This document shows, piece by piece, positions 16,721-26,407 of a stretch of 45,317 nt of DNA. Source of the stretch: Terriglobia bacterium (lineage in GTDB: Bacteria > Acidobacteriota > Terriglobia > Acidiferrales > UBA7541); contig JAIQGC010000023.1 in the NCBI GenBank assembly GCA_020072805.1, positions 1 through 45,317 of the forward strand. Direction: 5' to 3'. The notes under the pieces are model-generated. The model searched no databases. It saw only the letters and a list, made by a program, of their open reading frames with translations, and had not been told where the DNA came from. The position numbers and the translations under genes were made by a program. Position 1 is the stretch's first letter. Each line of letters opens with the position of its first letter.

Positions 16721-18532
16721 ATGGACCCACGTTTCATACGCAATTTCTGCATCATCGCGCACATCGACCACGGCAAGTCCACACTCGCCGACCGTCTGCT
16801 CGAGATGACCGGCGCCCTCACCCAGCGCGAAATGCACGAGCAGGTCCTCGACTCCATGGACCTCGAGCGCGAGCGCGGCATCACCATCAAGGCCAAAAGC
16901 ATCCGCCTCCATTACAAAGCGAAAGACGGCCACACCTACCGCCTCAATCTCATCGACACTCCCGGCCACGTGGACTTCTCCTACGAAGTCTCCCGCGCCC
17001 TCTCCGCCTGCGAAGGCGCCCTCCTCGTCGTGGACGCCAGCCAGGGCGTCGAGGCCCAAACCGTCGCCAACACTTTTCTCGCCGCCGGCAATAACCTCAC
17101 CATCGTTCCCGTCATCAACAAAATCGATCTCCCCGCCGCTCAGCCCGACTTCGTCAAAGAGCAAATCGAAAGCGTCCTGGCCATTCCCGCCGGCGACGCC
17201 CTGCTCATCTCCGCCAAGAGCGGCATCGGCGTCGAAGACGTTCTCGAAGCCATCGTCAAGCGCGTCCCTCCCCCCAAAGGCTCCGCGGAAAATCCTCCCC
17301 AGGCCCTCATCTTCGATTCCTGGTTCGACCCCTACCGCGGCGCCGTCGTCCTCGTCCGCGTCATGGAAGGCCGCTTCACCAATCACATGAAGGTCCGCCT
17401 CTGCCACAGCAACGACACCTACGAAATCGAGCAGCTTGGCACGCTCACTCCCAAGCCCGTCGCCCTCCAGGAACTCGAAGCCGGCGACGTCGGCTTCATC
17501 GTCGCCAATATCAAGCGCGTCGCCGACGCCCGCATGGGCGACACCGTCACCGACGCCTCCCGCCCCGCTCCCCCGCTGCCCGGCTTCGAAGCCATCAAGC
17601 CCATGGTCTTCGCAGGACTCTTCCCCGTCCTTGCCGACGATTACGAGCCTCTCCGCGACGCCTTGGGAAAACTCCAGCTCAATGACGCCGCCTTTTTCTA
17701 CGAACCGGAAAACTCCGTGGCCCTCGGCTTCGGCTTCCGCTGCGGCTTCCTCGGCCTCCTGCACATGGAAATCGTTCAGGAGCGCCTCGAGCGCGAATTC
17801 GGCATCAACCTCATCACCACCGCCCCCAGCGTGCGCTACCGCATCACCCGCGTCGGCGGCGAAGCCATCGAAGTGGACAGCCCCGCCAAATTCCCCACTC
17901 CCAGCGACATCGCCAAGATCGAAGAGCCCATCATCAAGGCCATGATCATCACCTCCGACGATTCCGTCGGCGGTATCCTCCAGCTCTGCCAGGAAAAACG
18001 CGGCGTCCAGAAAAATTTCGAATACCTCTCCCCCACCCGCGTCATGCTCACCTACGAGCTGCCCCTCAACGAAATCGTCCTCGATTTCTACGACCGCCTC
18101 AAAAGCGTATCCCGCGGCTACGCCTCGCTCGATTACCAGCTCGCCGGCTACCAGGAGTCCGACCTCGTCAAACTCGACGTGCTCATCGCCGGCGAGCCCG
18201 TCGACGCCCTGGCCCTCATCATCCACCGCGATTTCGCCTTCGAGCGCGGCCGCGAACTCGTCACCCGCCTCAGGAAACTCATTCCCCGGCAGATGTTCGA
18301 CGTCCCCATCCAGGCCGCCATCGGCAGCCGCGTCATCGCCCGCGAAACCGTCTCCGCCATCCGCAAGAACGTCCTCGCCAAATGCTACGGCGGCGACATC
18401 TCCCGCAAACGCAAACTCCTCGAAAAACAAAAAGAGGGTAAGCGCCGCATGAAACGCGTCGGCCAGGTCGATATCCCCCAGGAAGCTTTCCTGGCCGTCC
18501 TCAAAGTCGCCTCCTCCTCCGACGACGAATGA
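16721..18532 (+). CDS. lepA: Elongation factor 4 (LepA)
   Basis: A ribosome-dependent GTPase that can back-translocate ribosomes and aids initiation. The 603 residues match the family. G-domain motifs are [14 protein letters not shown] (P-loop), [10 protein letters not shown] (switch I), [11 protein letters not shown] (G3), NKIDLP (G4) and SAKSG (G5). The LepA-specific C-terminus [17 protein letters not shown] is intact. The ATG at 16721 gives the standard [18 protein letters not shown] start; the open frame runs 426 bases further upstream but without family similarity. It diverges from the TPR-protein gene and is followed 19 bases later by a hairpin repeat. Confidence 0.97.
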   Translation: MDPRFIRNFCIIAHIDHGKSTLADRLLEMTGALTQREMHEQVLDSMDLERERGITIKAKSIRLHYKAKDGHTYRLNLIDTPGHVDFSYEVSRALSACEGALLVVDASQGVEAQTVANTFLAAGNNLTIVPVINKIDLPAAQPDFVKEQIESVLAIPAGDALLISAKSGIGVEDVLEAIVKRVPPPKGSAENPPQALIFDSWFDPYRGAVVLVRVMEGRFTNHMKVRLCHSNDTYEIEQLGTLTPKPVALQELEAGDVGFIVANIKRVADARMGDTVTDASRPAPPLPGFEAIKPMVFAGLFPVLADDYEPLRDALGKLQLNDAAFFYEPENSVALGFGFRCGFLGLLHMEIVQERLEREFGINLITTAPSVRYRITRVGGEAIEVDSPAKFPTPSDIAKIEEPIIKAMIITSDDSVGGILQLCQEKRGVQKNFEYLSPTRVMLTYELPLNEIVLDFYDRLKSVSRGYASLDYQLAGYQESDLVKLDVLIAGEPVDALALIIHRDFAFERGRELVTRLRKLIPRQMFDVPIQAAIGSRVIARETVSAIRKNVLAKCYGGDISRKRKLLEKQKEGKRRMKRVGQVDIPQEAFLAVLKVASSSDDE

Positions 18533-18551
18533 TCCACTCTTGGTCTTGGTG

Positions 18552-18573
18552 GCACAGCCAGTCCTGGCTGTGC
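18552..18573. repeat. Dispersed hairpin repeat, copy 2
   Basis: GCACAGCCA (18552-18560), GTCC, TGGCTGTGC (18565-18573). The arms are identical to the copy at 9161-9182 and the flanks are similar (GTG before, G after). It lies 19 bases after the lepA stop. There is no T-run. Confidence 0.75.
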
Positions 18574-18723
18574 GGCCCTGCCCCAGCCACCCCCAGACAA
18601 CAGCCGGACCCATACCCACTCTTCCCCTCGCAAATCCCCCCGCGTTTGCCGAAAGCCGCCGCGCTGGTGTAGTCTTTCCAAGAACCAAACAGACCGCGAA
18701 CACCGGGGCAAACGGCACAGCGC

Positions 18724-19341
18724 ATGGCAACCTTTACCGGCATCATCGGCACCGGCAGCAAATGGCTGCTGGACAAAATCGTCGGCGCGCTGGCCGCCAC
18801 CGGCATCAACCCCAACTTCCTCACCTTCCTCGGACTGGTCGTCAATTTCGGCGCGGCCGCCATGTTCGCCACGGGACGCTTCCGCAGCGGCGCCGCCATC
18901 ATCTTCTTCGCAGGTTTTCTGGACATGCTCGACGGACAAGTAGCCCGCCGGCAGAATCGCGTCACCGCGTTCGGCGCCTTCTACGATTCCACGCTCGACC
19001 GCTACGCCGATATGGCTCTCTACATGGGCCTTCTGGTCTATTACTCGGTGAGCGGCCGCACTCCCTACGTGGTGCTCGCGGCGGTGGCCACCGCGGGATC
19101 GGTGATGGTCAGCTACGCGCGCGCCCGCGCCGAATCCCTCATTCCCCTCTGCAAGGTCGGTTTCATGGAGCGGCCCGAACGCCTGGTTCTGCTGATCATC
19201 GGCGGCGCGTTCAACCGCATGGGGCCGGTGCTGTGGGTCATCGCGGTAATTTCCACGCTGACCGTCATTCACCGCATCGTCTTCACCTGGCAGGAAACCC
19301 GCGCCGGCCGCACTATTCCCGGCATCAAGCTGAGCGTCTGA
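18724..19341 (+). CDS. CDP-alcohol phosphatidyltransferase
   Basis: A 205-residue integral membrane enzyme that displaces CMP from a CDP-activated lipid (or alcohol) with an alcohol phosphate or alcohol. The full signature D-x2-D-G-x2-A-R-x8-G-x3-D-x3-D is present, reading DMLDGQVARRQN and then GAFYDSTLDRYAD (about residues 62-95). About five to six hydrophobic segments surround it. It could be a phosphatidylglycerophosphate or phosphatidylinositol-phosphate synthase type; the acceptor cannot be read from sequence. It converges on the lipid operon at 19395-33083 with a 53-base gap. A shared lipid role is plausible but not shown. Confidence 0.9.
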   Translation: MATFTGIIGTGSKWLLDKIVGALAATGINPNFLTFLGLVVNFGAAAMFATGRFRSGAAIIFFAGFLDMLDGQVARRQNRVTAFGAFYDSTLDRYADMALYMGLLVYYSVSGRTPYVVLAAVATAGSVMVSYARARAESLIPLCKVGFMERPERLVLLIIGGAFNRMGPVLWVIAVISTLTVIHRIVFTWQETRAGRTIPGIKLSV

Positions 19342-19394
19342 CCGTTCCCGCGCCCGCCCGGCGCTCCCCAAGCAAACCGCAAGAAAGTAATCCT

Positions 19395-20114
19395 TCAGCC
19401 TTTCAGTGGGCCGGCGATGATGGCACGCACGCGGTCGCGCAGCGCGGGAACGTCTTCTTTCGTCAATTCCCTGGTCTCAATCAGGTCGTGGAGATGCACG
19501 ACGATCCGCGCGGGATGCAGCATCCAGCCGCCGGTGCGGTGATGTTCGAACGAGCCCACCACGGTGACCGGAACGATGGGCACGCCCAGCGTCTGGGCCA
19601 CGCGGAATCCTCCGTCCTGAAATTCGCAGAGCTGGCCATCGCGGGTGCGCTTGGCCTCCGGAAAAATAATCAGGCTGGTGCCGCCGTCAATCGCGTCGCG
19701 GGTCAGCCGCCACATGCGCTTGAGATCGGAGGGGCGGCGGATATCGGGAACCGGGACGTTGCCAAAGCGGCGCATCAGCCAGCCATACACCGGAATCTTG
19801 AAATGCGATTCGAGTTCCCATCCGCGCACAAACTGCGGCACGGCTGAATACAGCACGAAGGGATCGAAGAGATTGACGTGATTGACCATGAAGAAGCAGG
19901 TGCGCTGCGGATCAAAACCGGGCGCGCGCCGCACCTCCAGCCTCGCTCCGGCGAGAAAAAGAATGCGGCGGCAAAGCCCGCGCTGCAGCCAGTCGTGCTT
20001 GCGCATATCGAGGAAGACGCCAAGAAGAATAAGCAGCGGAACGAGAATGAAGAAATGCAGCCCGCTGACCAGCCACAGCAGCAGGCTGCGCAGCACAGCC
20101 CACGCGTTTCTCAT
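19395..20114 (-). CDS. PlsC-type 1-acylglycerol-phosphate acyltransferase
   Basis: A 239-residue membrane-anchored acyltransferase, probably acylating a lysophospholipid-like acceptor. An N-terminal hydrophobic helix (about 8-35) is followed by the catalytic H-x4-D motif in NHVNLFDPF (about residue 79). The third PlsC motif is IIFPEAKRTRDG; the usual FPEGTRS has become FPEAKRT, a shift in the phosphate-binding loop that hints at an unusual acceptor. A conserved VPIVPVTVVGS segment follows. Its start overlaps the lipid kinase stop by four bases (ATGA, 20111-20114). It is the last gene of the eleven-gene lipid operon. Confidence 0.9.
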   Translation of the reverse strand: MRNAWAVLRSLLLWLVSGLHFFILVPLLILLGVFLDMRKHDWLQRGLCRRILFLAGARLEVRRAPGFDPQRTCFFMVNHVNLFDPFVLYSAVPQFVRGWELESHFKIPVYGWLMRRFGNVPVPDIRRPSDLKRMWRLTRDAIDGGTSLIIFPEAKRTRDGQLCEFQDGGFRVAQTLGVPIVPVTVVGSFEHHRTGGWMLHPARIVVHLHDLIETRELTKEDVPALRDRVRAIIAGPLKG

Positions 20115-21031
20115 ACGAAGCAGTCCAGCGCGGCGGGAATCACTTCCACCGAGCGCAGGTCAAGTTCGAGAACTTCGCCGTCCACTAGTACATTGACGGG
20201 ACCGGGCAGGCGAAACTCGATGCGGCGCGCCGCGCGGCGGCTGGCCAGCGGATGCGTGACGTGTGTGCCGTCATACAGCCGCGGAAGCATGCGGATCAGC
20301 CCGAGGCGTCCGATGGGGCCCCAGCGGACTACTTCGATCAGCCCGTCGGTGGGATCGGCTTGCGGAGCGATCATCATGGTTCCGCCGGTGTATTTGCTGT
20401 TGCTGAAGGCATAGAAGAGGCAGCGGCCCTCGTCCCACTCCTTGTCGGCGTCGCAGCGCAGGGGAAAAGGGCGGCGGGACAGCGAGGCCACGCGGGCAAA
20501 AACGCCGAGGAGATAGCCGAGAGTGCCCAGACGTTTGAAATAGCGGTTGGCGGTCATGCCCACGTCGGCCGGAAAACCGATGCTGATGATGTTGAAGGAA
20601 TAGACCGCGCCGGTGGAATGGGTCAGACGAATGACGTCGCAAGGGCGGCTGCGGCCGGCGAGCAGGGCGTCCATGGCGGCCTTTTCGCCGTCGGCGGAGA
20701 AATCGCGAAGAAAGGAGTTTCCCGTGCCGAGGGGAAGGAAGCCCAGCGCGATGCGTCCGGGAGAGGGATTTTCCGTGAAAATGCCGTTGATGATTTCATG
20801 CGCGGTGCCGTCGCCGCCCACGGCCAGAAACTTGCGGTAGCCCTGCTGGTAGGCCTCCTGCGCCAGGTGCATGACGTGGCCCTGTCCGGTGGAGGCGATG
20901 ACGTCCACGGACAGGCCAGCCGAACGCAGGCGCATCAGGGCGGGGCCGGCCAGTTTGGCGGAGCGCCCGCCGCCGGCGGCGGGATTGACGATGGCGAAAA
21001 AACGCTCTCTCATGGCCGCTTCACGCAGCAT
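20111..21031 (-). CDS. Diacylglycerol/lipid kinase (DagK/YegS family)
   Basis: A 306-residue soluble lipid kinase. The N-terminal catalytic domain has IVNPAAGGGRSAK and the nucleotide-binding VGGDGTAHEIINGI (about 70-84), followed by LPLGTGNSFLRDF (about 98-110). The C-terminal beta-sandwich includes GGTMMIAPQADPTDG and VLVDGEVLE. It would phosphorylate diacylglycerol, a sphingoid-like base or an alkylglycerol with ATP. Substrate is unknown. ATG 21031 has AGGA about 10 bases upstream; ATG 21013 is an alternative six residues shorter. It is spaced 12 bases from the ligase upstream and overlaps the PlsC gene, so the two are translationally coupled. Confidence 0.93.
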   Translation of the reverse strand: MLREAAMRERFFAIVNPAAGGGRSAKLAGPALMRLRSAGLSVDVIASTGQGHVMHLAQEAYQQGYRKFLAVGGDGTAHEIINGIFTENPSPGRIALGFLPLGTGNSFLRDFSADGEKAAMDALLAGRSRPCDVIRLTHSTGAVYSFNIISIGFPADVGMTANRYFKRLGTLGYLLGVFARVASLSRRPFPLRCDADKEWDEGRCLFYAFSNSKYTGGTMMIAPQADPTDGLIEVVRWGPIGRLGLIRMLPRLYDGTHVTHPLASRRAARRIEFRLPGPVNVLVDGEVLELDLRSVEVIPAALDCFV

Positions 21032-21043
21032 GCGCAGGATTCC

Positions 21044-22777
21044 TCATAGGGATCTTACCGCCGATTCACGCTCCAGCCGGGCCAGTTGCTCCGCAAGAAC
21101 ATTGCGCTTGATCTTGAGCGAAGCGGTCAGCGGAAAATCTTCCTTCCAGAAGACCACGCCATGAATGCGCTTATAGTTCAGCAGACGGCTGTTGCGCGCG
21201 TTAATCTCGCGCAGCAGATCCTCTTCGGAGGGACCCCCGCTGTCCGGATGAACGACGAGGACCAACTGCTCGCCGGTCATGGAGCGGCGCGGCCAGACGA
21301 AATTGGCCGCGAAGACACAGAATTCCTTCACGGGAAGGCCCGCGAAAACATTCTCGATGTCCTCGGGGTAGATGTTCTTCCCTTCCTCGGTGACGATCAT
21401 ATTTTTTTTGCGGCCGAAAAGCTGCAAATGCCCGGAAGAATCCAGCCGGCCAATATCTCCGGTCATCAGCCAGCCGTCCACGATGGTTTCTGCGGTCAAT
21501 TCCGGCTCGTTGAGATAGCCGGACATGATGGTGCGGCCGCGCGCGGCGACTTCACCAATGCCATCTTGGCCGGGGTTGACGATGCGGACTTCGACACCGG
21601 GCAAAGGTTTACCCACGGTGTCGGCGCGAAAAGGCTTCAGGTCGTTCACGGTAATGACCGTGCAGGCTTCGGTGAGACCGTAACCGTTGGCGACGGGAAT
21701 GCCGAGATCGTAGAAGAACTGCAAATTTTGGGGTTCGGAAAACGCGCCGCCCACGACGATGGCCAGCAATTCGCCGCCGAAGGCCTTGTGCACCTGCGGG
21801 AGCAGGCGGCGGCTGATCCACAGGCGCGGGCGTCCGCGCGTGAGCAGTTTATTCAGCGCGATCATGGCGTTGAGCAGGGCGCGCTTGGCCGGGGGCAGCG
21901 CGGCGAAGCGCTCCTGAAGGCCCTTCTGCAGATTTTTCAGGACGGCGGGAACGAGAGTGACGTAGGTGATCTTGTAGCGCGTGAAGGCTTCGCGCACAAA
22001 TTCCGGGCGCAGCGTGCGCAGATGCACGACGGCGGCGCCGCAAGTGAAGGGCCCGATGAATCCGACCATGAAATCCACGGCGTGATTGGTAGGAAGAATG
22101 CTGAGGTAGCGGACGCCGGGCCAGAAGGGATAAAGGGAGGTGAGCGCGACGCACTGCGAAAGATAGCACTCGTGGGCCATCATGCAGCCCTTGGGGCGGC
22201 CGCCGGTGCCGGAAGAGTAGACGATGCAGGCGGTGTCCGTGCGCTGGCGGGGAATTAAATCGGGATCGGCGGCTCCGCGGAACTCCTCCCAGCGCAAGGC
22301 GCCGTGGAGGTCCGCGCTGGGCGGGGCTTCGGTGACCAGGATGATGCCCACGGCGCTACCCGCGCGGCCAGGATCGGCGGCCAGCTGGCGCCAGATGTGA
22401 TACTCGGTGATCAGCACGGTCGCGCCGGAATGTTTGAGAAGCTGCCAGTGCTCGGGAGGAGTAAGTTTGTAATCGAGCGGAACCAGGACGCCGCCGCGGA
22501 AGAAAATGGCATAGGCGGAGATCAGCCACTTGGACTGATTGGTCATGATGATGGAAGCGCGATGGCCGGCGGCGAATCCGGAGTCCTGCAGTCCGCGCGC
22601 GAGGGGATGGGCGCGCCGCTGAAAATCCAGGTAAGTGAGGCGCTCTTTTTCTTTTTCGCGATCGGCTTCGATCAGGCAGACTTCGCCGGCGAAGCGGGCG
22701 AGCGCGTCACGCAGCGCCGCTCCCAGAGAATCATACCCGGTGAGATCCAGCATCGAAGTTGAAGACGAGCGGCTCAC
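21044..22777 (-). CDS. Acyl-AMP ligase / acyl-CoA synthetase, paired with ACP
   Basis: A 577-residue ANL-superfamily adenylating enzyme. Its P-loop motif [13 protein letters not shown] (about 185-197), the [14 protein letters not shown] motif, the [14 protein letters not shown] block, the [20 protein letters not shown] hinge region and the C-terminal catalytic Lys in [10 protein letters not shown] are all intact. It should activate a carboxylic, probably fatty, acid. The start overlaps the acyl carrier protein stop by four bases (GTGA, 22774-22777), a strong hint that the acyl chain is loaded on that ACP. ATG 22753 is an alternative start. Chain length and acceptor (CoA or ACP) are inferred, not read. 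Confidence 0.92.
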   Translation of the reverse strand: MSRSSSTSMLDLTGYDSLGAALRDALARFAGEVCLIEADREKEKERLTYLDFQRRAHPLARGLQDSGFAAGHRASIIMTNQSKWLISAYAIFFRGGVLVPLDYKLTPPEHWQLLKHSGATVLITEYHIWRQLAADPGRAGSAVGIILVTEAPPSADLHGALRWEEFRGAADPDLIPRQRTDTACIVYSSGTGGRPKGCMMAHECYLSQCVALTSLYPFWPGVRYLSILPTNHAVDFMVGFIGPFTCGAAVVHLRTLRPEFVREAFTRYKITYVTLVPAVLKNLQKGLQERFAALPPAKRALLNAMIALNKLLTRGRPRLWISRRLLPQVHKAFGGELLAIVVGGAFSEPQNLQFFYDLGIPVANGYGLTEACTVITVNDLKPFRADTVGKPLPGVEVRIVNPGQDGIGEVAARGRTIMSGYLNEPELTAETIVDGWLMTGDIGRLDSSGHLQLFGRKKNMIVTEEGKNIYPEDIENVFAGLPVKEFCVFAANFVWPRRSMTGEQLVLVVHPDSGGPSEEDLLREINARNSRLLNYKRIHGVVFWKEDFPLTASLKIKRNVLAEQLARLERESAVRSL

Positions 22778-23016
22778 AGGCGTGACTGGATGCGCTCGGC
22801 GAGGGTACGGAAATCGCTGACGCCCTGCACTTCGTAATCGGGGAGTTCGATGCCGAAATGATTTTCCAGGCGGGTGAGCAGTTCGAGGGCTTGCAGGCTA
22901 TTGATGCCCAGCTTCTTGAAGAAATCGTCGGCGGGAGAAAGGCTTCCGATCAGCACATTAAAGTGCTGGGCCGCGAGGGTCAGGACTTCCTGCGTGGTTT
23001 GTTCCAATGTGCGCAT
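22774..23016 (-). CDS. Stand-alone acyl carrier protein
   Basis: An 80-residue ACP fold. The phosphopantetheine attachment Ser is in [16 protein letters not shown] (Ser40 from ATG 23016); the usual DSL is NSL here, as in several specialised ACPs. Four-helix spacing and length fit. The ATG at 23016 is preferred over a TTG two codons upstream. It overlaps the adjacent ligase by four bases and lies inside the lipid operon, away from any fab genes. A dedicated carrier role, not general fatty acid synthesis, is therefore likely. A 95-base gap separates it from the hydrolase gene upstream. Confidence 0.92.
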   Translation of the reverse strand: MRTLEQTTQEVLTLAAQHFNVLIGSLSPADDFFKKLGINSLQALELLTRLENHFGIELPDYEVQGVSDFRTLAERIQSRL

Positions 23017-23111
23017 GGTCAATCAAATTTATCATCCCTGCCGGGCGGAACAAAGCGGAAGGAGCAATTTCGCGCCCTGCTTTTCACCCGCAAAACGCCC
23101 CGGAGCATCCG

Positions 23112-24944
23112 CTAGGGAATGACCGGGAGGAGGATGTAGGAGACCTGGGCGCCGGAATGGTGCACAGTCTGGCGGGCGATGCGCCAGGAGTTTTCGTCGT
23201 AATTACTGCCGCCGGTGTTGAGGTTGCGGTCAAAGCGCGGGAAATTGCTGGAGGAGATCTCCAGGCGCATGCGGTGGCCGGGCGCGAAGAAATTGCTGGT
23301 GACATTGAGGTTGATATGAACCTCGTAGGTTTCGCCGGGTTTCATGGTCACTTGTTTATCCAAACCTTCGCGATAGCGCATGCGCTGAATGCCCTCTTGA
23401 ACATTGAAGGCCGTGCCATCGGGATAAACGTCCACCAGCTTGGCGGTAAAGTCCGTATCCGGAACGTCGGAGGAAACGAAGAGCACCACCTCGACGGGGC
23501 CGGTGACTTCGGCGCCTTTGGCTAGGACCGGGGAGGTATAAACCAGAACGTCGTGGCGCATTTCGACGTCGGACTGGTCCTGCGCGCCGGATTTCAAATC
23601 GCCGGGAGCGGCGCCCCAGTCCGGGCCGCCCACGCTGGGAACGGGAGTCTTGGGGTCATAGACGAAATGGTCGGGGGGCTCCTCGGAGGGGCGGTCGGTG
23701 GAAAGAAGACCGTCGCCGAAGCGGCTGTTGGCGTGGCCGGAACTGCGCAGATAGACCTGCGTGGGCAGGGCGCGCGCCGGGGGCCATTCGTCTTCACCGC
23801 GCCACTGATTGCGGCCCATGACGTAGTACTGAACTTTGGGCATTTTTTCCACGCCGTTGTCCACGTCCCGGAGCCAGTGATCGAACCAGGCGAGATACAG
23901 GCCGAAATAGTCGTAGCGGGCATCGCCTAAATCGCGCGCGCCGACGAGCGTATGTTCGCTGGACTGTTCATAGGCGCAGTGGGTGGTGGGGGCGATAATC
24001 ACAAATTGATTGTTGCGGCCAATGTCGCCTTCGCTGTTCTTGCGGATGAGTTCGGCCAGGCGAAAGGTATCCGCGGGGCCGTAGTCGTACCAGGAGTCCA
24101 CGAAGAGACTGGGAATGTCGAAACGGTCTCTCTCGGTAATGTAACCGCGCGAGCGCCACCAGGGATCGCCCTCGGCATGGGAGACGAATTCGTCCCAGTC
24201 GGTGGCGGGCATGCCGGCGCGGTCCATCATGCCCTTGAGGGGCAGGCTGCGCCAGAGCGAGGGCCAGTCCACCTTGGGGGGAATGAAATCGGGGGGGCGA
24301 GCGGCGCCGGGGGCCGCGTAGGGGCGTTCCTTGGCGCCGTGCGAAAGGAACCAGTTCGCGTCTGCAGCGAGTTCAAAAGCGCCGCCGCGCCAGGAGCCGA
24401 AATACTGGAGGCTGCCGCTGGCGGCCTGGGGAATCATGGCCAGATGGTGAGGCTTGCGGTTGCGCGCCAGTTCAACCTGGTTTTCGCCGGAATAGGAGCA
24501 GCCGGTGGTGCCGATTCTTCCGTTGGACCAGGATTGCGAGAGGATCCAATCCACGGTGTCGGAGCCGTCCTCGGTGTCGTCCGCGGAAACGGTGAAGGCG
24601 CCGCCCGATTCAAATTTTCCGCGAACATCCTGCACGACGACGACGTAGCCATGAGAGGCAAAGCGACGGGCGTCCGCGGCAATCCCTTCGGAACTTTTGT
24701 TATAGGGCGTGCGGATGAGGATGGCGGGCAGGCGCTGCCTAGCGCGCGTGCCCACGGGAACATAGATGTCGGCGGAGAGCGGGGCCATGTCGCGCATGGG
24801 GACGCGCACGCTTTTCTGGACGGTGATCTGGTATTTGGGGGGAGGTTCGGGAAAGCGGGCGATGGGGGATTGCGCGAACGCCACAGGGGCGAAGCAGTAC
24901 GCCAGTGCCATGGCGGCCAACACGCGGGGAAGGGTGTTGCGCAT
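23112..24944 (-). CDS. Secreted CocE/NonD-family hydrolase
   Basis: A 610-residue exported alpha/beta hydrolase with a C-terminal jelly-roll domain, related to cocaine esterase and X-Pro dipeptidyl peptidase. A signal peptide covers residues 1 to about 24 (cleavage near AFAQ). The nucleophile Ser150 is in TTGCSYSGEN (G-x-S-Y-x-G type). The oxyanion/acid region and a late His (PTTHCAYEQ) are visible, and the C-terminal domain contains typical FVSSDVPDTDF and GHRMRLEISSSNFPRFDRN segments. It is an ester- or amide-bond hydrolase; substrate is unknown. It is embedded between acyl-activating genes, so a lipid ester outside the cytoplasm is one possibility. Confidence 0.9.
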   Translation of the reverse strand: MRNTLPRVLAAMALAYCFAPVAFAQSPIARFPEPPPKYQITVQKSVRVPMRDMAPLSADIYVPVGTRARQRLPAILIRTPYNKSSEGIAADARRFASHGYVVVVQDVRGKFESGGAFTVSADDTEDGSDTVDWILSQSWSNGRIGTTGCSYSGENQVELARNRKPHHLAMIPQAASGSLQYFGSWRGGAFELAADANWFLSHGAKERPYAAPGAARPPDFIPPKVDWPSLWRSLPLKGMMDRAGMPATDWDEFVSHAEGDPWWRSRGYITERDRFDIPSLFVDSWYDYGPADTFRLAELIRKNSEGDIGRNNQFVIIAPTTHCAYEQSSEHTLVGARDLGDARYDYFGLYLAWFDHWLRDVDNGVEKMPKVQYYVMGRNQWRGEDEWPPARALPTQVYLRSSGHANSRFGDGLLSTDRPSEEPPDHFVYDPKTPVPSVGGPDWGAAPGDLKSGAQDQSDVEMRHDVLVYTSPVLAKGAEVTGPVEVVLFVSSDVPDTDFTAKLVDVYPDGTAFNVQEGIQRMRYREGLDKQVTMKPGETYEVHINLNVTSNFFAPGHRMRLEISSSNFPRFDRNLNTGGSNYDENSWRIARQTVHHSGAQVSYILLPVIP

Positions 24945-24988
24945 GAGTGCTCCTTGCCGATGCGGACAGGGGGATGACGGAACGGCGC

Positions 24989-25546
24989 TTACGGCCGGAA
25001 ATCCCTGTCCTTACAGTTCGGTTCAACATCATAGCCGAGGTAGTAATAACGATGCCATTTTCTGGGGCCCTCGAGGGGCGGACCATCCCAAACAGTAACG
25101 TGCAAGCCTTCGGAGCTGGCGCAGATGCGGAAGGAGTCGGGCCGGCCGTTTCCATTGAGGTCAGGACGGAGGAGATCGCCCTCTTTCGGGAATTTTCCGT
25201 CAAACCCCACAACGGCAATTCCCAGATCGCCCGGCGCGAATTCCTTTTCGCTGACCTGAAGGGAATAGAAGGAGTCCCGCGGGCCGGTTTCCGGATTGCG
25301 CGAGCAGCTCGCTTCGAGGCGGGCGAGAATGCGCGCCACAGAGAGCGTCTGCGGAGAGCGAGAGACGATGTGCAAAACCGCGTCCACGGGGAGCGAGGAA
25401 TTTTCGATGGTCAGGCAGGGCTGGCCCTTGGGGCTGAAGTCCACGAGGCCCAGTTGCGAGGAATAATCGAATGGCTGGGGCTGCTGCCGGCCGGCGGAAA
25501 CCACGGCCAGAGCGAACCCCGCAAGAATCATGGCCAGAAGCCGCAT
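24989..25546 (-). CDS. Secreted hypothetical protein with a Ca-binding-like loop
   Basis: I do not recognise this 185-residue protein. It has a short signal peptide (residues 1 to about 19, hydrophobic LLAMILAGFALAVVSA). A DLNGNGRPD segment (129-137) resembles a calcium-binding dockerin/EF-hand loop (D-x-N-x-N-G-x-x-D). Four cysteines (44, 81, 142, 178) could form two disulfides. The mature part is probably beta-rich. The gene lies 44 bases upstream of the CocE-type hydrolase gene on the same strand, so the two may be exported together. Confidence 0.75.
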   Translation of the reverse strand: MRLLAMILAGFALAVVSAGRQQPQPFDYSSQLGLVDFSPKGQPCLTIENSSLPVDAVLHIVSRSPQTLSVARILARLEASCSRNPETGPRDSFYSLQVSEKEFAPGDLGIAVVGFDGKFPKEGDLLRPDLNGNGRPDSFRICASSEGLHVTVWDGPPLEGPRKWHRYYYLGYDVEPNCKDRDFRP

Positions 25547-25603
25547 CCTTCCTCCTTCCGCGCTCCCGGAAAAATCAGCCGGGGGTCGCGGTGTGTCTTT
25601 CGC

Positions 25604-26407
25604 TTACGGCAGATAGGGCATGGCGTCGGTGGACTCGTCGAATTTTTTGAGAGCGGCCATGACCGCCGGGCGCTGGAAAAGGTCGCAGAAGATATCGATT
25701 TCCAGGCGCAGTTCGTCGTGGGGGATGGGCTTGATGAAATGCTTGGCGGCAGAGCGCGCGGCGGGATCGAATTTGGCGATTTGCGCGGCCGTCGAGCGGG
25801 CCACTTGGAGGGCCTGGCCTTCGCCGGCCAGTTGCGAGACGAGTCCCACAGCCTGGGCGCGGGCGGCGTTAACGCTGCGGCCGGTGAGCAGAATATCGCG
25901 CACAAAGGCATTGCCCAGGTCGCGCTTGAGACGGGGAATGCCGCCGAAGCCGGGGATGAGGCCGAGGCGCAGTTCGGGGAAGGCGAAGCGGGCCATTTTG
26001 TCGGCGATGATGAGGTCGCAGGCCAGGGCCAATTCAAAACCGCCGCCGAAACAAGCGCCGTGGACGGCGGCGATGGTGACGACGGGAGTGGCGTCGATGG
26101 TGTTGAGCACTTTGTGAATGCGCTCGAGGAATTCGCGCACGCCGGCCAGGCGCTCTTTTTCGGGGAGCGGCGCGGCGGCGTGATACAACTCGCGCAGGTC
26201 GGCGCCGGCGGAAAAACCTTTGGGTTGCGCGCTCGAGAGAATGCATACGCTGGTCTGCGCCGCCATGGAGTGCAAAGCGGAGACGAACTGTTCAAGTTCG
26301 CCGAGCATGGTCCGGCCAATCTCGTTAGCCGGAGCGCGGTCGAGGGTCAATTCGAAAATGCCGTCGCGCCATTCCCAGCGCAGGGTATTGCCGCTAAAGG
26401 ACTTCAT
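25604..26407 (-). CDS. Enoyl-CoA hydratase/isomerase family protein
   Basis: A 267-residue crotonase-fold protein. Oxyanion-hole segments FSAGADLRELY and VHGACFGGGFELALACDL are visible, with Glu in GGFELA and a second Glu in FAFPELRLGLIPGFGG, so hydratase-type acid/base residues are retained. It differs from the crotonase at 10831-11613 in being within the lipid operon. Its start overlaps the acyl ligase stop by four bases (ATGA, 26404-26407), which implies coupled synthesis. It could process enoyl- or 3-hydroxyacyl thioesters made by that ligase. Exact reaction is unknown; the family also includes isomerases and hydrolases. Confidence 0.9.
   Translation of the reverse strand: MKSFSGNTLRWEWRDGIFELTLDRAPANEIGRTMLGELEQFVSALHSMAAQTSVCILSSAQPKGFSAGADLRELYHAAAPLPEKERLAGVREFLERIHKVLNTIDATPVVTIAAVHGACFGGGFELALACDLIIADKMARFAFPELRLGLIPGFGGIPRLKRDLGNAFVRDILLTGRSVNAARAQAVGLVSQLAGEGQALQVARSTAAQIAKFDPAARSAAKHFIKPIPHDELRLEIDIFCDLFQRPAVMAALKKFDESTDAMPYLP

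Noticed and set aside
16646-18730. 694-residue - strand frame opposite lepA
   Set aside because: Antisense shadow of a highly conserved gene; Gly/Asp/Glu-rich with no motif.
18533-19400. Possible replication origin at the skew switch
   Set aside because: No DnaA-box cluster, AT-rich unwinding region, dnaA, dnaN or gidA is visible. Only the skew change is reported.
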